Of a stretch of 64,000 bases of DNA, positions 50,502 to 59,446 are shown piece by piece. The stretch lies in NCBI RefSeq assembly GCF_036416795.1, contig NZ_CP143867.1, positions 6,316,001-6,380,000 of the forward strand, written 5' to 3'. Numbering within the stretch: the first letter of the stretch is position 1; every line of letters begins with the position of its first letter. The translations under genes were made by a program, and so were the position numbers. Under the pieces are notes generated by a model that saw only the letters and a program-made list of their open reading frames with translations, ran no database searches and had not been told where the DNA came from. This stretch comes from Bacteroides sp. MSB163 (GTDB taxonomy: Bacteria; Bacteroidota; Bacteroidia; Bacteroidales; Bacteroidaceae).

Positions 50502-52715
50502 TTATTCCGAATCAAACGCCTGACGAAACGTACATCCGTTCTTCCATTCGGAGCAACCGTAAGCGGTTTTACCTTTAATAATGGTTCCTTTGCCGCACAA
50601 CGGACAAACTTGTCCCTCAACAGAATCTGTTTGAGCAGAACTTGTTTGAGCTACATCTGCCTGAATATTCCCTGTCTGCGAAGCACCAGCAACCGGTGTG
50701 ACCGGTTTAGCTTCAGCAGCCTTTTTCCGCGGCTTACTCTGACGCTTAGGCTTGGAAGCAGCTTTTTCTTTAGCAGCTTTCCCGTTCTTATCACCGACAG
50801 TCGCTTCCTGCACAGCCTGCACAATCGTAATATGTCGGTTACTGTTATCTGAAAGCACACTCATCACAACTTCGGAAACCATCTGCTTCAGCTCCTCAAG
50901 AAATTGTGCAGCATTATATGTTTTCTTTTCAATCTCCCGGAGCTTCTTCTCCCAGATACCTGTCAGTTCGGCAGACTTCAACAGTTCTTCATGGATAATC
51001 TGAATAAGTTCGACACCTGTGGGTGTGGCAATCAGGTTTTTCTTTTCCTTGCGGATATAATTGCGCTTGAACAAAGTCTCAATAATTGCCGCACGCGTAG
51101 ACGGCCTGCCGATGCCATTCTCTTTCAAGGCATCCCGCAATTCATCGTTATCCACCAGTTTACCTGCGGTTTCCATGGCACGCAACAAGGTAGCCTCTGT
51201 ATAAGGACGAGGCGGTTGCGTCCACTTCTCATATAAATCAGGTACATGGGGTCCGCTTTCACCTTTCACAAAAGCAGGTAATACATTCTCTTCTTCTCCC
51301 GGGTCTTTTTCTTCTTGCGACTGTGTCCCCGGAGTTCCGAATATAACTCTCCATCCCGGTTCCAGAATCTGCTTACCGGTAGTCTTGAATTCAATCTCCT
51401 CAACCGCACCCAATACCGTAGTAGTGGCAAACTTACAATCCGGATAGAACACTGCAATAAAACGACGCGCTATCAGATCGAATACGCGACGTTCCATATC
51501 CGTCAGGTTCTGCGGATATTGCCCTGTAGGGATAATAGCATGGTGATCCGTTACCTTTGAATTATCAAAAACTTTTTTTGATTTCAGCAAAGTATTACCA
51601 TCCAGAGGTGTCGTAAATGCAGCGTAGTCACGCAATCCTTTCAGAATGCCCGGACATTTCGGGTAAATATCATCACTCAGGTAAGTGGTATCTACACGCG
51701 GATAGGTAGCCACCTTCTTCTCATATAATGACTGAATGATTTTCAGAGTTTCATCAGCAGAATAAGCAAACTTCTTATTACATTCCACTTGTAGGGAAGT
51801 CAAATCAAAAAGACGGGGTGGAGCTTCTTTCCCTTCTTTCTTGGAGACATCCGTAATTGTAAAAGGAGAGTTTCTGATTTGTTCCAGCAGAGCCATACCT
51901 TGTTCCTGACTGGCAATGGGGTCTATTCCCCGGTTTTCCTCTTCCTTCTTGGGTTTCTTTCCGGCAGCAATAGCTTCCTTATTTTTCTCTGCTTCCAGAA
52001 TCAGTTCTTCTTCACTCTTCCTGATTATGGCGGCGAAGGTAGTATCCCGATATACCGTCTTCAATTCCCAATATTGCTTGGGGACGAAATTCTGTATCTC
52101 CAACTGGCGGTTTACGATGAGTGCCAGTGTAGGGGTCTGCACACGTCCGATGGAGAGAACTTGTTTGTTCTGCCCATACTTCATGGTATAAAGTCGCGTA
52201 GCATTCATTCCCAGCAACCAGTCACCGATAGCACGGGATAATCCGGCCTCATACAAAGGCTGAAAGTCAGAAGCATCTTTCAGTTTGGCAAAACCTTCAC
52301 GGATGGCCTCTTCCGTCAATGACGAAATCCACAGCCGCTTCACCGGACAGCGTGCCCCGGCTTTTTGCATCACCCAACGCTGAATCAATTCTCCCTCCTG
52401 CCCGGCATCACCACAGTTGATGATCATATCGGCTTTCTGCATGAGGGCTTCTATCGTATGGAATTGTTTTTCGTAAGTGGGATTGCTGATGAGCTTAATT
52501 CCAAAGCGGGGCGGTATCATGGGAAGGCTTCCCAGACTCCATGATTTCCAGTTCGGAGTATATTCGTGCGGCTCTTTAAGCGTACAGAGATGACCGAATG
52601 TCCAAGTCACCTGGTATCCGTTCCCTTCAATGTATCCGTCTCTCCTATCTTTCGCTCCTAATACATCAGCTATGTCACGCGCCACAGAGGGCTTTTCGGC
52701 AATACAAACTATCAT
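50502..52715 (-). CDS. topB: DNA topoisomerase III
   Basis: This type IA topoisomerase separates linked DNA molecules by single-strand passage. The 737-residue protein starts with the TOPRIM domain (MIVCIAEKPSVARDIADVLG), contains the nucleophile Tyr at about residue 338 (ATYPRVDTTYLSDD) and has a Lys/Ala-rich linker (about 655-685) before a four-Cys zinc-finger-like C terminus (CPLCGKG and a later CSEWKNGC). The gene is monocistronic with a canonical promoter at 52737-52768. Length and domains are those of chromosomal Bacteroides TopB. Confidence 0.95.
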   Translation of the reverse strand: MIVCIAEKPSVARDIADVLGAKDRRDGYIEGNGYQVTWTFGHLCTLKEPHEYTPNWKSWSLGSLPMIPPRFGIKLISNPTYEKQFHTIEALMQKADMIINCGDAGQEGELIQRWVMQKAGARCPVKRLWISSLTEEAIREGFAKLKDASDFQPLYEAGLSRAIGDWLLGMNATRLYTMKYGQNKQVLSIGRVQTPTLALIVNRQLEIQNFVPKQYWELKTVYRDTTFAAIIRKSEEELILEAEKNKEAIAAGKKPKKEEENRGIDPIASQEQGMALLEQIRNSPFTITDVSKKEGKEAPPRLFDLTSLQVECNKKFAYSADETLKIIQSLYEKKVATYPRVDTTYLSDDIYPKCPGILKGLRDYAAFTTPLDGNTLLKSKKVFDNSKVTDHHAIIPTGQYPQNLTDMERRVFDLIARRFIAVFYPDCKFATTTVLGAVEEIEFKTTGKQILEPGWRVIFGTPGTQSQEEKDPGEEENVLPAFVKGESGPHVPDLYEKWTQPPRPYTEATLLRAMETAGKLVDNDELRDALKENGIGRPSTRAAIIETLFKRNYIRKEKKNLIATPTGVELIQIIHEELLKSAELTGIWEKKLREIEKKTYNAAQFLEELKQMVSEVVMSVLSDNSNRHITIVQAVQEATVGDKNGKAAKEKAASKPKRQSKPRKKAAEAKPVTPVAGASQTGNIQADVAQTSSAQTDSVEGQVCPLCGKGTIIKGKTAYGCSEWKNGCTFRQAFDSE

Positions 52716-52736
52716 TCATCTCTTTTTTTAGTTTGG

Positions 52737-52768
52737 CAAAGGTAATGCAAACTGAAAACAGAAACAAA
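52737..52768 (-). promoter_or_regulatory. Promoter of topB (TTTG-N20-TACCTTTG)
   Basis: On the minus strand TTTG (52768-52765) and TACCTTTG (52744-52737) are 20 bp apart, 22 bp before the ATG at 52715. Confidence 0.82.
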
Positions 52769-52808
52769 TTTATTTGCAAGATGTCAAAAATTCCTCATAT
52801 ATATATCG

Positions 52809-52816
52809 TACCTTTG
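52809..52816 (+). promoter_or_regulatory. -7 box TACCTTTG before the DUF6078-like gene
   Basis: The box lies 26 bp upstream of the ATG at 52843, divergent from the topB promoter; no TTTG is seen at -33. Confidence 0.6.
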
Positions 52817-52842
52817 CGCACAATCATTAAATTGAAAACACA

Positions 52843-53280
52843 ATGGAAAAAGAATCATTCGATTATTCAAGAGTTCCCCATAACTTTGGTCTGTGCGCGA
52901 CAGCAGATTGCCCTCATGCCGACACTTGCCTACGCCGGATTGCGTATAACCATACTCCGGCAAGTGTTACTTTTCCACCTACACTGAACCCGAAAACAAT
53001 TGAAGCCATGGCAGGAAAGTGCGAATATTACCGTTCCAACCAAAAAGTGCGCTATGCCAAAGGTTTTGTCCGCACCACGGAAGCACTGGCTGTCAGCGCA
53101 TCAGGAACGTTCCGCTACGGGCTGATAGGCAGTTGGGGAATCAGACGATATTATCAAAAACGGAAAGGAGAAACTTTACTGTCGCCTGCCGAACAACAAA
53201 GAGTGACGACGCTGGCCAGGAAATTGGGCTTGCAACAGGAAGAGTATTTTGATAGCTATGTAGAAGAATATAACTGGTAG
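52843..53280 (+). CDS. Small conserved Bacteroidetes protein (DUF6078-like)
   Basis: The 145-residue cytoplasmic protein has a Cys-rich N-terminal part (LCATADCPHADTCLRR, residues 17-32, and KCEYYRS near 59) that could bind a metal, and a basic helical C-terminal part (GIRRYYQKRKGETLLSPAEQ). It resembles the Bacteroides DUF6078 family from memory. Members have no known function. It is divergent from topB and ends before a strong terminator. Confidence 0.8.
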   Translation: MEKESFDYSRVPHNFGLCATADCPHADTCLRRIAYNHTPASVTFPPTLNPKTIEAMAGKCEYYRSNQKVRYAKGFVRTTEALAVSASGTFRYGLIGSWGIRRYYQKRKGETLLSPAEQQRVTTLARKLGLQQEEYFDSYVEEYNW

Positions 53281-53334
53281 CAAGGCGACTGTCGTCCGGC
53301 ATACAACGGACAGGCAAGCAGCATCTTACAAACT

Positions 53335-53395
53335 AACAGCCGTGCCCCGGCAGGTGAATGAATTTCACCTTACGAGGACACGGCTGTTTCTTTTC
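53335..53395 (+). terminator. Terminator of the DUF6078-like gene
   Basis: AACAGCCGTG pairs with CACGGCTGTT and, inside it, AGGTGAA with TTCACCT; a TTTCTTTT tract follows. Confidence 0.9.
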
Positions 53396-53410
53396 ATGGT
53401 AACTTGGTTT

Positions 53411-53530
53411 ACCCCAAATGGTAACTCCATTTACATACCGAGGTAAAGGTCGTTACATACCGAGGTAAAGAGCGTTACAATAAGTGGTAAAGGTCGTTAC
53501 ATCCAGCGGTAAAGGCTTTTACATCAGGAT
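53411..53530. repeat. Five-unit 22-bp array (GGTAA repeats)
   Basis: GGTAA begins at 53420, 53442, 53464, 53486 and 53508, exactly 22 bp apart. Middle units read close to GGTAAAGGTCGTTACATACC, in which GTAA and TTAC form an inner dyad. The array lies in the 328-bp gap between two convergent genes. Confidence 0.95.
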
Positions 53531-53608
53531 GCAAATAGGATGTAAATGCAACACACTAATAATTAGCACACTAAGCAAAAAGCCCTTTCACCAATAAAAC
53601 CAGCAACC

Positions 53609-56600
53609 TTAATCCTTGAAGAATATTTTCTTCCTCAGCACATCCGCTCCATTGGTAGCTATGACAATATAAAAGCCATTCTGCATACTGGGTAATCTCA
53701 GATAATTATCGTTTGTTTGCTGTAATAGCACCCGCCGTCCCGATAAATCAATAATTTCAATCTTCGTATTCTCATTACTGTCCAAACCGCTCCATGATAA
53801 CTGTTGATTGTAATAATATAATTCTCCGACGGGTGAAGCAACTTCCGGTGAGATTCCTGTCTCGATTTCATCTACGCAAGCTGCGTAAAGTTCATGAATC
53901 GACCAGTAATTCCCTTTGCTTCCCGTCTGCACGATCCGGAATTTCGAGGCTTCCTCTGCCGGAAAAGAGATAATTTGTACTGCTCCCGCATTCTTTCCTG
54001 AGGCAACCCGTTTCCAAGCACCGTCTATACCAGTATTCAAATACACCTCACAACCCGCAGGACCATCACCCGGACTCTTTGATGTATCCAAAATAATGCG
54101 GTTCAGTTTATGTGCCGACTGCATATCCACTATCACCCATTGTCCCGATTCCTGCGGAGCGTTCGTATCCCAGCGTGTAGCCGCATCGTCGTCGATGGCT
54201 TTAGGAGCATTGGAATTATTTGTACTGGCAGTGATGGTCCACTTCGTACGGGAAAGCAATACATCCGTTGCCGTGAAAACGGGAGCTATTGGCAAATTGT
54301 TCTCCCATACACCCAACTTATCAGCTACCGCAGCAGCCACATCAGTTACGGTAGATGTCACAGCCGCCTGTTTCTCGTGTCCGCTACTGGCAAAAATAAG
54401 ATCATCTCTCGTATTGACCACTGCATTATGCAACGTGACAGCGCCGGTCGACTCCGGCAAATTTATGAAAGACGTCTGCCCGGATGAGCTGAAGTTAGCC
54501 AGATTCAGATTAAGTTTTCCGTTTTCAACCACTATACCATGTTTAGCGCTTCCCCAAAAATCAGCACCAAACAGCGTAACTTCACCGGTGAAATCCGCCT
54601 TGGTAGCCAGGAAACGAGTTTCCGAATAAACGGATTTGTCTCCTTCAAGGGCTACTAACTGGGTGTTTATCATATCGAAGCCTGCCGGATCCAGAGCTTC
54701 ATAGACAACAGAATTCCAAGAACCGTCTACACCCAATCCCAAAGAACGGCCGGATGCAGCCTTTCCCTCATCAGCCTGAAAGACAATGCCTTCGAAACCT
54801 CCGTAATGGAAGTCGTTGTATAAAATCTGATTGCGGCAGTCTCCCACTATGATGAAACGCAGTTCTGTCTGGTTCTGCCGATAAGCCTTACTTTGATCCG
54901 CAGCAAGACTATTGGGCCATGAACCGAACTTAGTTTCCGAACCACAAGCATATACTATAGAATTGAACTGCAGGTTGCAAACCCGACCACCTTCCGAGCC
55001 ACCACCAATACGGACAGCATTCATGAAAACGTGTCCGGCAAGATAATCCACATAGTGATTGTCACATTGATAAGTAAACAAGTCCACACCGTTGTATGCG
55101 GCTCTCAACCCTACATTCACGATATATGCATCTTTTCCCGTCACCTGAATGCAATAGGGATATTTAGTCACTGTGGGCAAACTGGAAGTTACCTGTTCCG
55201 GATAGTCAACTGTCAAGCCGCGCAAACCACTGCCTTCCGAAAGTTTCAGGAAAGGCTGCCCTTGTTCCTGCCCACGTCCTGCATAGGCTTCAAGGATGCT
55301 TCCTTGCCCTTGCGGAACAGTCGCAAAATCAGAGGCTCCCCGTAATTCTACACCTGTAGGAACCGTCAAGTTACCCAGTACCTTATAACGTCCGCCCGGC
55401 AAGTAAACAATACCTCCTCCTTCACTGGCCGCCTTGTCCATCGCTTTCTGGATAGCCTCCGTATTATCCTTGCCTTCTTGCAGTCCCCAACTGATATCTA
55501 TCTGGAGCCACGAACTGCTTGAATTGGCATTAAACGTGACAACAAACGGCTCGGCACCAAAATCAAGTACATTATATAAAGCCAGACGATCGGGTTTGGT
55601 TTCGGGTACTTTCATTTCAGGAAAATCCGGCAAAGGTTTTGTCTCGACAGGCGTGTGGTCAATGCGGCATTCAAATAAAGACTGATTCTTCACTTCTGCC
55701 GTCTTTGCAAAACGATTGCCCGTCAGTATTGTACGAGCATCGGAACCGATGTAAATCTGCGGAGCATCATTATTGAAGTCCGTATCCGAAGCCATTAAAT
55801 CACCACCTAAACTATTCACAGCACCTTTATTTACTGTGCATTGTTGCATCATCAGCTTGGCGGAAACTCCTTCCTCCATCAATACAGCTTCATCAGAAGC
55901 TGAAATCTCACATCCGTAAAGCTGCACAGGTCCGGTGCTGGAGGAAGTGACTACTACTCCTCTCTCGCAATCTTCAATATGAACACGAGTGAACATGATA
56001 CCTGCCGACGAAGTACCGTCCGCATAAATACCCGTCTTGCAGTTCCGCAAAGTAAATCCATAATTATGTCCGTTCGGCGCACCGTCTCCCGCTAAGGAAA
56101 CTCCGGTACGGAACCCTTTATTGTACCCCTCGATATCTACATAGCAGGTATACGACCAGTCATTACGACGCATCACAATACCTGTTCCGTTCCTGTATAT
56201 CCAGTCAGCATAAGCGCCTCCCACTCCCGGCGCTCCTTCCAGACCGGAGCCGGCCCAATAGTCGGGCGAGAAGTGTATCCACTCGAAACGACCGACGTCA
56301 GCTATATTGTCAATCTCGATACCACGGAATAACGGGGTACCGTACACATCATAAATATTGGGACAGCCACCTCCATTCTTCCTCGACAGCACGATACCGC
56401 TATAAGAGTTCACCAGCGTGACATGCCGTACATTGCAATAATCATTTCCCCATACACCATCACGTCCGTACAGTATTGTGGGTGGATAAGGGGTTATCTT
56501 GTCCGGGTCCTGATGCGGATACCAAATGTTCAGATGGGTTAATGCCGTGGAGGGTTCCATCGTAATAAACGCATTTGATTCTGTTTCAGAACCTCCTTTC

Positions 56601-56974
56601 ATATCTACCATCAGTATCGTTCCCTCAACCGGTTTTCCCTTCACCGGACGTTTCCACTCACCACGCATGGTCACTCCGGTAGGAATGAATAATTTCCCGG
56701 AGATACGGTAACGTCCTGCCGGAACAAAGAGCGTACCACCCCGACGGTTTTCACCCAGCTTACTCAAAGCTGTTTGAAAAGCACTCTGCGAATCTTTCGC
56801 ACCGGTAGGGTCAGCACCGAAATCGGTAGTCACGGTATAAGTCGCCACTCCCACATCTTCCGCCGGATAATCATCCGACGCAATCAATTGCCAGTTAGCA
56901 GGTTTGTCGTCAGACTGTGCCTGTACACATGAGGCTAACAAAGCCAAAACACAAAAAAGTAGTAATTTCTTCAT
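53609..56974 (-). CDS. Large secreted pectate-lyase-fold protein with discoidin domain and sorting-like C terminus
   Basis: The 1121-residue protein has a signal peptide (ending CVQAQ) and two parallel beta-helix domains of the Pectate_lyase_3 type. The first starts near residue 45 (TDFGADPTGAKDSQSAFQTA) and the second near 470 (FGAEPFV, then DNTEAIQKAMDKAASEGGGI). A discoidin (F5/8 type C) domain follows (about 900-1035; AIDDDAATRWDTNAPQESGQ). The last 75 residues (SGRRVLLQ, NGFYIVIATNG, KKIFFKD) resemble a type IX secretion sorting domain. It is probably a surface enzyme or binder acting on a polysaccharide, but no catalytic set is assignable. The gene is single. Confidence 0.87.
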   Translation of the reverse strand: MKKLLLFCVLALLASCVQAQSDDKPANWQLIASDDYPAEDVGVATYTVTTDFGADPTGAKDSQSAFQTALSKLGENRRGGTLFVPAGRYRISGKLFIPTGVTMRGEWKRPVKGKPVEGTILMVDMKGGSETESNAFITMEPSTALTHLNIWYPHQDPDKITPYPPTILYGRDGVWGNDYCNVRHVTLVNSYSGIVLSRKNGGGCPNIYDVYGTPLFRGIEIDNIADVGRFEWIHFSPDYWAGSGLEGAPGVGGAYADWIYRNGTGIVMRRNDWSYTCYVDIEGYNKGFRTGVSLAGDGAPNGHNYGFTLRNCKTGIYADGTSSAGIMFTRVHIEDCERGVVVTSSSTGPVQLYGCEISASDEAVLMEEGVSAKLMMQQCTVNKGAVNSLGGDLMASDTDFNNDAPQIYIGSDARTILTGNRFAKTAEVKNQSLFECRIDHTPVETKPLPDFPEMKVPETKPDRLALYNVLDFGAEPFVVTFNANSSSSWLQIDISWGLQEGKDNTEAIQKAMDKAASEGGGIVYLPGGRYKVLGNLTVPTGVELRGASDFATVPQGQGSILEAYAGRGQEQGQPFLKLSEGSGLRGLTVDYPEQVTSSLPTVTKYPYCIQVTGKDAYIVNVGLRAAYNGVDLFTYQCDNHYVDYLAGHVFMNAVRIGGGSEGGRVCNLQFNSIVYACGSETKFGSWPNSLAADQSKAYRQNQTELRFIIVGDCRNQILYNDFHYGGFEGIVFQADEGKAASGRSLGLGVDGSWNSVVYEALDPAGFDMINTQLVALEGDKSVYSETRFLATKADFTGEVTLFGADFWGSAKHGIVVENGKLNLNLANFSSSGQTSFINLPESTGAVTLHNAVVNTRDDLIFASSGHEKQAAVTSTVTDVAAAVADKLGVWENNLPIAPVFTATDVLLSRTKWTITASTNNSNAPKAIDDDAATRWDTNAPQESGQWVIVDMQSAHKLNRIILDTSKSPGDGPAGCEVYLNTGIDGAWKRVASGKNAGAVQIISFPAEEASKFRIVQTGSKGNYWSIHELYAACVDEIETGISPEVASPVGELYYYNQQLSWSGLDSNENTKIEIIDLSGRRVLLQQTNDNYLRLPSMQNGFYIVIATNGADVLRKKIFFKD

Positions 56975-57123
56975 GCCATATAAATTATTAGATTATGGTT
57001 CTTAGATAGAACTGTAACAGCACAAAGATGTGGGAGAATCGTTAATGGAAGAATTAATATGGAATTAAAAACGAACTAAAATTCGCGCATATACTTAAAA
57101 TCAGAGATAAAAGCAAAAGAAAA

Positions 57124-57155
57124 CGGACTGCAAGCATAAAAATACCTGCAGTCCG
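57124..57155 (-). terminator. Terminator of the methylmalonyl-CoA mutase operon
   Basis: CGGACTGCA and TGCAGTCCG form the stem; on the minus strand TTTTCTTTT follows. It lies 37 bp beyond the mutB stop. Confidence 0.85.
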
Positions 57156-57191
57156 CCTATTACTTTAGCGCCTCAGCGCCTTATTCACTTC

Positions 57192-59345
57192 TTAAACTTC
57201 TTCCTCATCCATCAGGATTTCCAGAATCTGGCAAGCAGCCTTGGCAACCGGAGTACCGGGACCAAAGATAGCAGCTACACCGGCCTTATAGAGGAAATCA
57301 TAATCCTGTGCAGGAATTACACCACCGGCAATTACGATGATATCCTCACGGCCCAGTTTCTTCAACTCTTCGATGATCTGCGGAACCAATGTCTTATGCC
57401 CGGCAGCCAGAGAAGACACGCCCACTACGTGAACGTCATTTTCAACAGCCTCGCGGGCAGCTTCGGCAGGAGTCTGGAACAATGGTCCCATATCCACATC
57501 GAAACCACAGTCGGCATATCCGGTAGCTACAACCTTAGCACCACGGTCGTGACCGTCCTGACCCATCTTGGCAACCATAATACGGGGCTGACGTCCCTCC
57601 TTCTTCGCAAACTTTTCAGTCAACTCGCAAGCACGCTTGAAGTCACTGTCATTCTTACTTTCTGATGAATACACGCCTGATATAGTTCTGATTATTGCTT
57701 TATAACGTCCTACAATCTTTTCGCAAGCATAAGAGATCTCTCCCAATGTAGCGCGAACACGGGCAGCTTCCACTGCCAATTCCAGCAAGTTACCTTCCTT
57801 GGTTTCCACGCATTTGGTGATAGCCTCCAATGCTTTCTGCACTTCAGTTTCATTACGTCCTTCTTTCAGACGCTTCAGGTTCTCAATCTGTTCCAGACGA
57901 ACTGCCGTATTGTCGATCTCAAGGATATCAATCGGAGCTTCTTTCTCCAAGCGATACTTGTTCACACCCACGATAGTCTGAGAACCGGAGTCGATACGGG
58001 CCTGCGTACGTGCGGCAGCTTCTTCGATACGCATCTTAGGAATACCGGTCTCGATAGCTTTCGCCATACCACCCAGTTTTTCAACTTCCTGGATAAGTTC
58101 CCAAGCCTTATGGGCCAGTTCGTTTGTCAGAGACTCTACATAGTAAGAACCACCCCATGGGTCAACATTCTTGCAAATGTAAGTTTCTTCCTGAATATAA
58201 ATCTGAGTGTTACGCGCAATACGTGCAGAGAAGTCCGTCGGCAACGCAATAGCCTCGTCAAGCGCATTGGTGTGCAAAGACTGAGTATGTCCCAGCGCGG
58301 CAGCCATAGCCTCGATACAGGTACGACCCACATTGTTAAACGGATCTTGCTCGGTCAGTGACCAGCCCGAAGTCTGAGAGTGTGTACGCAGAGCCAGAGA
58401 TTTCGGGTTCTTCGGATTGAACTGTTTCACAATCTTCGCCCAAAGCATACGTGCAGCACGCATCTTGGCAATTTCCATGAAGTGGTTTGTACCGATAGCC
58501 CAGAAGAAAGACAGGCGCGGAGCAAAAGCGTCAATGTCGATACCAGCGGCAACACCTGCACGGAGGTATTCAAGACCGTCGGCCAATGTATAAGCCAACT
58601 CGATGTCCGCCGTAGCTCCCGCTTCCTGCATGTGGTAACCGGAGATAGAGATAGAGTTGAACTTCGGCATCTTCTGAGAAGTATACTCGAATATATCGGA
58701 AATAATCTTCATGGAGAATGCAGGCGGGTAAATATAGGTATTACGCACCATGAACTCTTTCAGAATATCATTCTGGATAGTACCGGCCATTTCTTCCAAC
58801 TTAGCCCCTTGTTCCAGACCGGCGTTAATATAAAACGCAAGAATCGGAAGAACAGCACCATTCATTGTCATGGATACAGACATCTTGTTCAAAGGAATAC
58901 CATCAAAAAGAACCTTCATGTTTTCCAGTGAGCAAATAGATACACCGGCTTTACCTACGTCACCTACCACACGTTCGTGGTCAGGGTCGTAACCGCGGTG
59001 TGTAGCCAAATCGAAGGCAACGGACAAACCTTTCTGCCCGGAAGCCAAGTTACGGCGATAGAATGCATTTGACTCTTCAGCAGTAGAGAATCCGGCATAC
59101 TGGCGGATCGTCCAGGGCCGCAGCGTGTACATCACAGAGTACGGACCACGCAGGTAAGGAGGCAAACCGGCAGCATAGCCCAGATGTTCCATGCCTTCCA
59201 GGTCTTCCTTTGTATAAACAGGCTTCACTTCAATGTGTTCCGGCGTTTTCCAATCAGCATGGATGCCGTTAGCCTTTTGCCATTCAGCACCGTTTGCAGG
59301 CTGAAATGCGGCATATATATCTAAGTTCTTAAAATCTTTTCTCAT
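57192..59345 (-). CDS. mutB: Methylmalonyl-CoA mutase large (alpha) subunit
   Basis: The enzyme interconverts succinyl-CoA and methylmalonyl-CoA with adenosylcobalamin, part of succinate-to-propionate metabolism. The 717-residue protein has the TIM-barrel substrate domain (YLRGPYSVMYTLRPWTIRQY near residue 65) and a C-terminal cobalamin-binding domain with the base-off motif GQDGHDRG (His near residue 595) plus GVSSLAAGHKTL and GGVIP. It follows mutA by 86 bp, a gap that holds a heptamer-repeat hairpin. Confidence 0.96.
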   Translation of the reverse strand: MRKDFKNLDIYAAFQPANGAEWQKANGIHADWKTPEHIEVKPVYTKEDLEGMEHLGYAAGLPPYLRGPYSVMYTLRPWTIRQYAGFSTAEESNAFYRRNLASGQKGLSVAFDLATHRGYDPDHERVVGDVGKAGVSICSLENMKVLFDGIPLNKMSVSMTMNGAVLPILAFYINAGLEQGAKLEEMAGTIQNDILKEFMVRNTYIYPPAFSMKIISDIFEYTSQKMPKFNSISISGYHMQEAGATADIELAYTLADGLEYLRAGVAAGIDIDAFAPRLSFFWAIGTNHFMEIAKMRAARMLWAKIVKQFNPKNPKSLALRTHSQTSGWSLTEQDPFNNVGRTCIEAMAAALGHTQSLHTNALDEAIALPTDFSARIARNTQIYIQEETYICKNVDPWGGSYYVESLTNELAHKAWELIQEVEKLGGMAKAIETGIPKMRIEEAAARTQARIDSGSQTIVGVNKYRLEKEAPIDILEIDNTAVRLEQIENLKRLKEGRNETEVQKALEAITKCVETKEGNLLELAVEAARVRATLGEISYACEKIVGRYKAIIRTISGVYSSESKNDSDFKRACELTEKFAKKEGRQPRIMVAKMGQDGHDRGAKVVATGYADCGFDVDMGPLFQTPAEAAREAVENDVHVVGVSSLAAGHKTLVPQIIEELKKLGREDIIVIAGGVIPAQDYDFLYKAGVAAIFGPGTPVAKAACQILEILMDEEEV

Positions 59346-59354
59346 CGTTATATG

Positions 59355-59446
59355 AAATTAAGAATGAAGAATGAAGAATGAAGAATTACCATGCGGCGTT
59401 ATAGCGCAGCCAAATTCTTCATTCTTAATTCTTAATTCTTCATTAA
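59355..59446. repeat. Hairpin with heptamer-repeat arms between mutA and mutB
   Basis: The left arm (59355-59388) is made of AATGAAG/AATTAAG heptamers and the right arm (59413-59446) of their complements. The core CATGCGGCGTTATAGCGCAG resembles that at 39531-39550. The right arm forms the last codons and the TAA stop of mutA (59432-59446). Confidence 0.85.

Noticed and set aside
53916..54629. 237-codon open frame on the plus strand
   Set aside because: It is antisense to the discoidin and second beta-helix region of the large surface protein, with no family features.
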